Part shown: piece after piece, positions 56,901 through 64,000 of the stretch
How positions within the stretch are numbered: the stretch's first letter is position 1
How the letters are laid out: each line of letters opens with the position of its first letter
Notes under the pieces: model-generated
What the model was told of the DNA's origin: nothing
What the model saw: only the letters and a program-made list of their open reading frames with translations
Database searches by the model: none
From: Monocercomonoides exilis
Taxonomy: Eukaryota; Preaxostyla; Oxymonadida; Polymastigidae
Reading direction: 5' to 3'
Length of the DNA: 64,000 nt
Assembly: GCA_001643675.2 (NCBI GenBank)
Contig: LSRY02000066.1
Span: 186,001-250,000, forward strand
Program-made: the position numbers and the translations under genes

Positions 56901-58570
56901 AAAGTTGGATCTTCCTCGCAAACTCGCGTGTCTGGCCAGTTGACGGTGTTAACTGTGAGCCAGATGTGCGCCTGTCATTTTTGCTGAACTTGCTGCAATC
57001 ACAAACGCAACAAAATCCTGCTTCCCTTTCTGAGTTGCATCAGCAATACTCTTCGTTCTTTGAACGAGAAATGCCTGATGCTTCAGCAAGCAACAGAGAC
57101 ACACACAGAAAATCGACAAACAGTCCGATGCGTGTGCAGACTGCACAAGCAACACGGTCACCGTCTTCTGCTCAGCAAACACCAGCTGCACAGCGCCAGC
57201 TCAGATTCAAAGAGTTTATGAACACCACAATTCAGCAAGAGAAAGAGGACAGAGCACAAGAAAGAACACCTGCAACGCTGCAAAATAGACAGACACACAG
57301 CAAAAGAAGGAGTGTAGCACCAACTTCCGAGGTGATGTCTGCTCTGTCGACACCTGTTTCACGACGAAATCGAGAAACATCTCATTCTCCGCATATGCGA
57401 ATTGGTTGGGTATCAGAAGTTGATGAACAGCAGACAGCAGTCAGCACTGTGCAATCACAACCATCCCATCAGTCTCATCATTCTTCTTCTTCTTCCTCCT
57501 CCTCCTCCTCCTCTGCACATGGCACAGTCCGCAGGACAAAGCAGGAGAGTGTGCTGTCTATGATGCAAAGGAGGATGAAAACAATTTGCATTCGGTATGC
57601 TTCTCATTCAGATGGTACCTTTGTTGTTTCGAGTTTCTGCGAAGAAAATCGAGAGCAATCCAATCGAAAGAAGGGCAATTCAGAGACAAATATGCTCATT
57701 GAAAGGCAGCTGTGGTCTCCTCAAAAAGATACCTTTTTCAACACCCCAAAGCCGTTCCAAAAGAAAAGAGATTCATTTTACTCGACGTTTGTCCAGCCAG
57801 ATGCTCCGTCAGCGTTGTTCCATCCGTTTTCAAATGGTTTGTTGCGCACTTCGTTTTCGAGGCTGGTTCCGTTTGGTTATTCGCCTGCGCTTCTGAGCTC
57901 GACATGGAGGCTGCATCAGCTGATACCGACTCCTCCCTTGTTCAATGCAGTGCACATCTCTCATGTGTTCAGCATGCTTCTCCTGGGCGACATCTCAGGC
58001 GACATGGTCAGCGAAGACACCATCTGGGACGATGAGAGGAGAGTAAGGGGCATCCCGTGGTCGCCAGACGATCAGATGAGATACGTGGAAGAGGCAGACA
58101 TGAGCGAGAACGAGAGAGAAAGCGAGATTGAAAGCGGAAGTGTGAGGGAATCGGGCGATGACGAGGGAACTGACGAAGAAGATGAAGAGCTTCTGGAGGA
58201 GCAGCAGTCGGAGAACAAAGCTATCAACAGAATGACCCTGTCAAAAGCATGTGTCAATCAGTTGAGAAGACTTATGCCAAGCACAAGCCCTAACTTCACT
58301 CCTTGTTATTATGCACTTTACAAAGCCGTCAGAGAAATTGTATTGGTTTGATTTCATCTTTCATTTTATATTTAAATCGATTCGGAAAAAAAAAATTGAT
58401 TTTCACTTTTTTTTTTTCTGTTTGTTTATAATTATTTTTTAAATTCTTCACTTGTTATTTTTTAACAGAATGACATGGCCAGCACTCGCATCAGCATGGA
58501 CACAGCAGAAAAATACGCTGCTCGATTAGCACAGGCTGTTGTTGATGTGACGGCTACACAAAGAAAATGA
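51111..58570 (+). CDS. 2253-residue Ser-rich protein of unknown function, 7 exons
   Basis: Exons are 51111-51321, 51369-51488, 51552-51622, 51669-51996, 52178-52468, 52707-58345 and 58469-58570; exon lengths sum to 2254 codons with phase kept. Donors: GTTTGC, GTTTGT, GTTTGC, GTGTTG, GTATGC, GTTTGA. The first 330 residues look folded (IWTIGHDFTTSVLFYQF, ILWGIVAKCKVYHLLEVFL, LLLPTAFLDKVDEF, IRVLCSIPSSHLMTLNL), as does much of the C-terminal third (HWWIAKVMKDVAVLSRRLL at about 700, LLQECFTEQIVLRTARWV, VRLSFLLNLLQSQ, MASTRISMDTAEKYAARLAQ at the end). Long Ser runs, a Lys/Glu coil and Ser/Thr-Pro rich linkers separate them. I do not recognise it; a large nuclear scaffold is possible from composition. 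The last exon is only 34 codons. Confidence 0.8.
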
Positions 58571-58851
58571 GTCAGGCTATTCGTTCAATACAAATATTGC
58601 GTGTTTGTTTCTGGTCTTTCCTTGTTTAATTTTTCTCATAAAAAAGAGTTTAAAATATTGCATTATATTTTGAATATGTTTTATCTTGTTTAAATCAAAT
58701 CCATTTCTTTTGTTAATTTAATAAAAAGGTGAGGTGTAAAAATAGTTTTGAAATTAAAAGGTTTAAAAATTAATTGTTGGAAAGTCAAAAATTGTAGAAT
58801 CCGTTGAATAGATGAAAGAAGCTGTGTTTTCATGTAATGCATTATGCAGCC

Positions 58852-60746
58852 TCACAAATCATCGATGTCTTCTGAATCATTGTCTTCTTCAGCTTGGTCT
58901 TCTACTTGTTCTTCTTCGTCCTCTCCATTCAGCCAGTCGATGAATGCAGTTGATTTCTCGCGTGTCTTCTGAGCGTCCTCCTCAGAAATTCCATAGCGCA
59001 GAGAAACAGGAACATTCTGGTGCCACGCCAGGATCATTGCATCGTCCACAAGATCCTTCTGATACAAGCAATTCAGAATGTGGCACCACTCCATGTCTTC
59101 GTTCTCGTCTGTGTTCTGCTGGTCCTTCTGCTTCTTATTGTCGCTTTTCTGTTCCAACGCCATCATCCTTTCAAGCGCAACAAGAATCGACAACTGCCCC
59201 ATCTCTCCCTCGCGGACTTTCAGCTTGTCTGCCACTTTTTCAACGCTCTTTGCTGTTATTGCTTCTCCTTGTTTAACAACTGCATCACCGTTCATTTCCC
59301 AGTTGAGCAGCCCTTCGACAACTGCCATCATTGGATGGTCTGGCGCACGTAAGCTCACTCCAATTCTTGCCCTTTCCAGCATTTTTGCTTCCTTTTCTTT
59401 CTCTTTCTCTTCCTCGCTTTTCTCATCCTTATCCGCATCTTCACCTTCCTCCTCTTCCTCCTTCTCGTCTCCCACATTCCATCCCACAATTCCCAATTTC
59501 TCTCTTTCTCTCTCAATCATCATCAGCTGATGTGCAACAGATTTTCGCGACATTTCCTGCATTATCTCGTTTGCCTGAATGAAAAGGTCCTCGTTTTCCG
59601 AAAATGAGGAAGAGGTTGGTGAAGGTGAAGGTGTTGGTGATGTCCCTGATTCTTCTCCTTCGGTAGTTCCTGAAACTGATCCTGAACGCTCTTTTCTCTC
59701 TTTTCTCTCTTTGTGTCGCCTTTTTTTCTCCTTGTCATGATGCCTGCGCCTCCGCTCTTCTTCATCCTCTCCTTCTCCTTTCCCTCCTTCATCTCCTTCA
59801 TCGTTAGCTGATTCTTTGTCAGTTTCCTTTTCTCCTTCTCCTGTTTTGATTTCATCTTTGCTGTGTCTGTGTTCTTTGTGATGTGTTCTTCGTTCTTCAT
59901 CTTCGCCTCCTTCTTCTTTCTGTTCTCTGTGTCTTTTCTTCCTTTCATGTCTCTCTCTTCTTCGTCTTTCTTCTTCATCTTCTTCACCGGCTTCGGCTTC
60001 TAAATTTGAAGCATAAACAAAATGTGTATGAGCATAAATTTTCATGAAGCAAAAAATAAATAATACCTTCAGCTACTTCCTCGACGACTTCTTCTTCTTC
60101 TTTTAAAATTCAACGAAAATAAAAAACAAAAAATGAAAGAGTATGCGCACCTTTGTCTTTTCCTTTTTTATGCCGTTTTCCTGTTTGGGATTTTTGAGCT
60201 TCTGAAATAATAAAATTTGTAAGCTTATGTGCTGGATTTGCATGAAATTGTCGCCCACAGGCTCGACAAGTGAGAACAAGCTTATCTCCTACAACTTCTT
60301 CATCTGTTTCAGGGTTTCCTTAAGATGTTTCATAAAAGTGATTAAGTTTGCGTCAATACTTGGAAATAAATGCAAACCACAGTGCGTGCAAAGAACGAAT
60401 TGTTGGATAAATTTCAACAGAATTGTATGTATTGCTTCGAATGTATGTGCTCCGTTAACAACTCCTAGTTTTGTTTTCGGATCGTATTTTGACAACGCTC
60501 CAAGTTCACTTCCAAAATATTTTATAACATCTGTTTCAAAAACAAGAGAAAATGTTTGATCGTATGTAATGAATTAACAACAATATATAACATACAAATT
60601 GGAGGCCGTTTCAAAGCTGTACATACTGGCTCAATGTTAGGAAACACTGTTTTTATTCCGTTTCCTTTTCCCTCGATCTTTGTCTGAATTCGAGGCATTT
60701 TATACCTATATGACATATCATTTGGATCTCCACCAATGTTTTCCAT
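58852..60746 (-). CDS. TIF5: Translation initiation factor eIF5, 5 exons, 550 residues
   Basis: Exons are 60746-60596, 60530-60378, 60318-60151, 60099-60067 and 59999-58852; phases close and the stop is TGA. The N-terminal domain has [20 protein letters not shown], with the Arg finger region used in eIF2 GTP hydrolysis, then [17 protein letters not shown] and a CTHC...CRAC zinc ribbon. A 250-residue Lys/Glu/Arg-rich linker is much longer than usual. The C-terminal W2/HEAT domain is clear: [20 protein letters not shown] and [13 protein letters not shown]. Typical eIF5 is about 400-460 residues. It is the GTPase activator for eIF2 and a hub of the pre-initiation complex. Donors: GTATGT, GTTTGC, GTGCGC, GTATTA. 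Confidence 0.93.
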
Positions 60747-62400
60747 CTGATAAATGAATATGATTAATATTTAAATCAAGTTAAACAAAAATAAACCTCT
60801 GTTAAAATGATTTATTAATATGATCTGACCATTATAATTAAAATTTCATTTTTTCTCTTCTTTTTTGCAAAAATTGTTTTTCAAAAAGTATTCTTTGATT
60901 TCAAAAATAAAAAATTGAATGGAATATTTGAAAAATTCAAAAAAAACAATTGGATAACAAAAATGGAATTACAACAAATTGCGTAAATAATTATTGATTC
61001 ATAGGTTCTTTTTGTCACTTCAGTTAACAAGAATTTGTTTTATTTTTTTTTTTTTTTTTTTTTTTTTTTTATTTTAGTGGATAATTGTTGACGGACGTAA
61101 TGAACTTTTTTCTCATGTTTTCCAGGGCTATTTTTAACAATATGAAAATCCTAATTTTTTCATTATAATCTTCAGTTTAAACAATCTTTGTTTTTTTATG
61201 TGGATGCTGACTTTTGAAATCACATAATTTTTCTGAATGTTGACTCTTCAAAATTCTTTATTATTTGAAATGGAATTCACAAACAATGGGAAAAAATTAA
61301 AAAATAGTTTCAAATAACGAAGTTTGAAAAAGCATTTCTAGATAAAATAATCTTTGAAAGGAGTTATAACTTTTCAGTGTTCATTTGTAAGTTTTCTATG
61401 ATAACTCTAAAACCGAAATGTTTGATTGAAAAAATATTGTCTCAAATAAAACCCATATTTTTTGTTTTTTCATTCATCCCATTATAATCGAGTGTTTTTC
61501 AGTTGCTGACAAAAAATTACAAATAAAAAAGAATTGCTTTTATGCATTTTTAAAAATAAACATACAGAAGAGCTGTGAAGGTTGCTGAATTGCTGCAAAG
61601 TGAGTCCGTCGATATTATTTTTGAGGAGATTCAGCAATCAATATCGAAAAATGGATTGAAATTTCATAGCTTGTTATTCAATAAAAAACTCTTCAAGATG
61701 ATTGAAAGAAGAGGGGAAAGATGAAATAGAAGAAGGGAATTATTGTGGAAAAGGAAGTGAAAGAAAAAGATGGTATCAGAAGGATTCATTTATACCATCA
61801 CAAGGCTTCGTGAAACTCAGATTTTGACAATTCCCTTTTTATTATTCACTTTCTGAATATTACAAAAATTATTCATTGAATATTTTATTAAATGAGATTT
61901 GTTAAATATTGTTTATCTTTATCTATGCCTTCTCACAGTCCTTTTTTCTTTTTCAGATCATGTCGCTATACAATTTATATTTGTGTCCCTTTTTTTTAAA
62001 AAAATAATAATATTTATTTTCGTTCATTTTGATAATATGAATAATGATATATAAATGGGGCTCAATAATTCACTTCAGGCATTTTCATTGAAAAATTATG
62101 AACTTTTCATAGACATTTTGTGATCAAAAAAATGAATGAAAATGGGTACAAGATTTGACATTCGTGAAATCTTGAAAAACTTAATGGTTTGATTTCAACG
62201 AATCCTGTTTATGGATATGAAAATTAAATTTATTTAGAAATCTGAGAAAGTGAAATAAAGAAATGAGTGAAGCAATTTTTCTATGCCTTGTGCAAAAAAA
62301 AAAAGCTTGAAAGTCCGTATTTCCCCCCAAATATACTATGATTTAGTTCTCGTTATTAATAAAATAAAAATTGTGCGAGAAAAAACAAAGCAAGAGAAAT
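60747..62400. other. AT-rich spacer without supported genes
   Basis: A T tract of about 30 lies at 61041-61070. Sequence near 61570-61800 is slightly less AT-rich but has no sustained frame. The dispersed repeat at 62075-62335 is listed separately. Confidence 0.5.
62075..62335. repeat. Dispersed repeat, copy 3
   Basis: It begins ttcaggcattttcattgaaa, includes attttgtgatcaaaaaaatg and ends aaagcttgaaagtccgtatt then a run of c. The same order occurs at 13258-13520, with indels and about 75-80% similarity by eye. No other part of the 11.5-14.5 kb element is present here. Confidence 0.6.
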
Positions 62401-63211
62401 ACATGTTGGAATTTATTACGAACGTTTTTCCTTTTTCTCCTGGTATGTCTCTCATCTATTAAAAACAACAAAAACTTAATTGAACTTTTGATCATTCTTT
62501 TCTTTTTCATTTTTTTCTTTCGTCACATTAAACAGTTCAACTTTTAATCTATTTTTTTCTTTTCTATCTTTAAACGTAGCTCTGAGTTCATCTTTTTCCC
62601 TTCTGGTTCCTTTTCATTGGGGAATTCTTTCTTGAACGCACTTGGAAAATATGAAGAAATGATCATCATCGGAACTATTTTTCGAAATGCAACAGTTTCA
62701 AAAGAAAAATCACATAACCTCATTTCTTATGAACTGCAAAGAAAAAATCAAACTTATGGATTCCGAGAACAAAGCAAAATGCAAAAGAATTTCAAACATG
62801 CATTCTCTTTCTCATTTTTTCTTTATGTTTATTCTCCGGAAGTATCACAATTGCACATTTTTCCCCTTGATCGGAGTCGTTTCCAACTTGAAAATTCATC
62901 TTCAACCAACAACATCAAAATCAAACGTTTTTCTTTTCATTCCATTTTGATTTTTGGTTCAGTTCGTCATTCTTTCGTTTTCTGTGGTTAATACAAACTT
63001 ATTTATAATTTTCATGTTTCAAAAAAACATTACAAAAGTTCAATGGAATGGATGATAAATAAAAAGCTTTGTTCGATAAAAAAATCGAATTTGAATGTGG
63101 AGGAAATGATTCAAAAACAAAAATTATTCTAATGTCAAGGATTGCTTCAAGTGTTTGCATGTTAAAAGAATAACTTAGATCTCCGATAACGTATTTTGTT
63201 CTGGAAATAAT
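62401..63211. other. Spacer with an unassigned 124-codon frame
   Basis: A plus-strand frame at 62617-62991 (MGNSFLNALGKYEEMIIIGT...) has an ATG and moderate composition. It resembles nothing I know and has no neighbouring exon. It could be chance or a decayed element. Confidence 0.3.
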
Positions 63212-63900
63212 TCATTCACAGCTGGCTTCACTGCAGGGGGAAACAATTAACGAAAAACACAATCCAGAATAAACTGTTTGAATATTTCCATATAATGCCA
63301 ACACTTGGTGATAAATATTGGGGTTATTTTTTTGTATATCATCCGGCTTTGATCTCATCTGCCTTTCAAACAACAGCTTGCAACCTTCTGAGCATTCCTT
63401 TTCCATGTCTCCTAAAACTTTTTTTGCATATTTCGAAAAATATGAGTCAAGCCTAGGAAACCAATCAACAAACAACGTGTTTTCTATCTGTTTCATGCTT
63501 TGTGTTTCTTTTTCTTCATTGAATTCTGCAATAATAGGTAATTTGCCAGTCGAAAACAATTCTTCAATATCAAAATCACCTTATCCTTTTAATTCTGACT
63601 GATGTCCTTCAAAAGAACAACGATAGGAACCGTGAATGTCATCTTCCAAACATGTTGTTTCATCCTTCTGATTATCTTCAAGGACTCCATCAATATCCAT
63701 CAGTTCTCTTTGTGATTCATTCATTGTTTCCTGTGAACAAACACTCGCTGAAGAATTTAAATTCAGATCCACACGTGTTGGTGTCGAAGAATTTGAATTG
63801 CTTGAATTTGAAGAAAATTCCGACGTTGTGGATATTTCTTTATCTTCCTGGATTTGATTTTGACTTGGGATTTGTTGTTCAATAAAAAATCGTTCATATT
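63212..63900 (-). pseudogene. Broken reading frame of unknown origin
   Basis: One minus-strand frame stays open from about 63890 to 63212 except for a TAA at about 63586. It reads STPTRVDLNLNSSASVC, then GHQSELKG, stop, GDFDIEELFSTGKLPIIAEF and IENTLFVDWFPRLDSYF. No GT-AG pair removes the stop in an obvious way, and another TAA precedes the frame near 63900. The composition is gene-like. It may be a decayed host or transposon gene; the family is unknown. Confidence 0.35.
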
Positions 63901-64000
63901 GTTAACTGAATTATCTTCCGCTTATAATAATCTACATTCGTAGCTTACTTCATCTTCTTCTCCAATGACTAGTTTCCTTTCATTTCTCTTTCCATATGTT

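Noticed and set aside
61560-61830. Possible gene fragment with mixed composition
   Set aside because: No frame remains open for more than a few dozen codons on either strand and no motif is recognisable.
1-64000. Ciliate/Streblomastix-like code with TAA/TAG as Gln
   Set aside because: Exons of 800-1900 codons rich in Gln use only CAA/CAG, and several genes end in TAA or TAG followed by AT-rich non-coding sequence.

Overview
This is eukaryotic nuclear DNA from an intron-bearing protist. The genes are islands of moderate GC with very long poly-Ser, Asp/Glu and Lys/Glu tracts. They sit in extremely AT-rich spacers. The long exons use only CAA/CAG for Gln, and TAA, TAG and TGA all end genes, so the standard code fits. 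MORN and beta-helix (POMP-like) proteins, many short introns and missing mitochondrial context recall oxymonad/Preaxostyla genomes such as Monocercomonoides or Blattamonas. That placement is inference only; no marker gene settles it.

Layout. 1-6.2 kb: a Prp40-like WW/FF splicing protein (minus, C-terminus outside the window), a small unknown protein (plus) and an 8-exon MORN-repeat protein (minus). 6.2-20.7 kb: a graveyard of DNA transposons with no intact host gene. It holds a mariner (DD34D) relic, three Merlin/IS1595-like relics, two Harbinger-type (DDE_Tnp_4) relics, two long palindromic elements and a MITE. 21.1-30.3 kb: cornichon (plus), a nucleoporin Nup155 C-terminal-like protein (minus), tRNA-Ala(AGC) (minus), a CBM48 glycogen-binding protein (minus) and a 5-exon type I membrane beta-helix protein (minus). 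30.4-44.2 kb: four plus-strand genes, namely an OTU deubiquitinase with UIMs, an Integrator subunit 7-like protein, a Ser-rich unknown, and an 1843-residue Ser-rich protein with beta-sandwich-like ends. 44.4-50.9 kb: MED17 (minus) divergent from SUA5/YrdC (plus), then RRP15 (plus) convergent with a coiled-coil protein (minus). 51.1-58.6 kb: a 7-exon, 2253-residue unknown (plus), convergent with a 5-exon eIF5 gene (minus, 58.9-60.7 kb). 60.8-64 kb: AT-rich repeats and a broken reading frame.

Most host genes serve basic expression: splicing (Prp40), transcription (MED17, INTS7), rRNA processing (RRP15), tRNA modification (SUA5), translation (eIF5, tRNA-Ala), nuclear pore, ER export (cornichon) and ubiquitin removal. 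I rebuilt exon structures by hand and accepted them only where the reading phase closed across every junction. About 44 introns were placed, roughly 45-195 bp each. Their 5' splice sites are unusual: nearly half begin GTTTG, with GTTTGC the commonest form.
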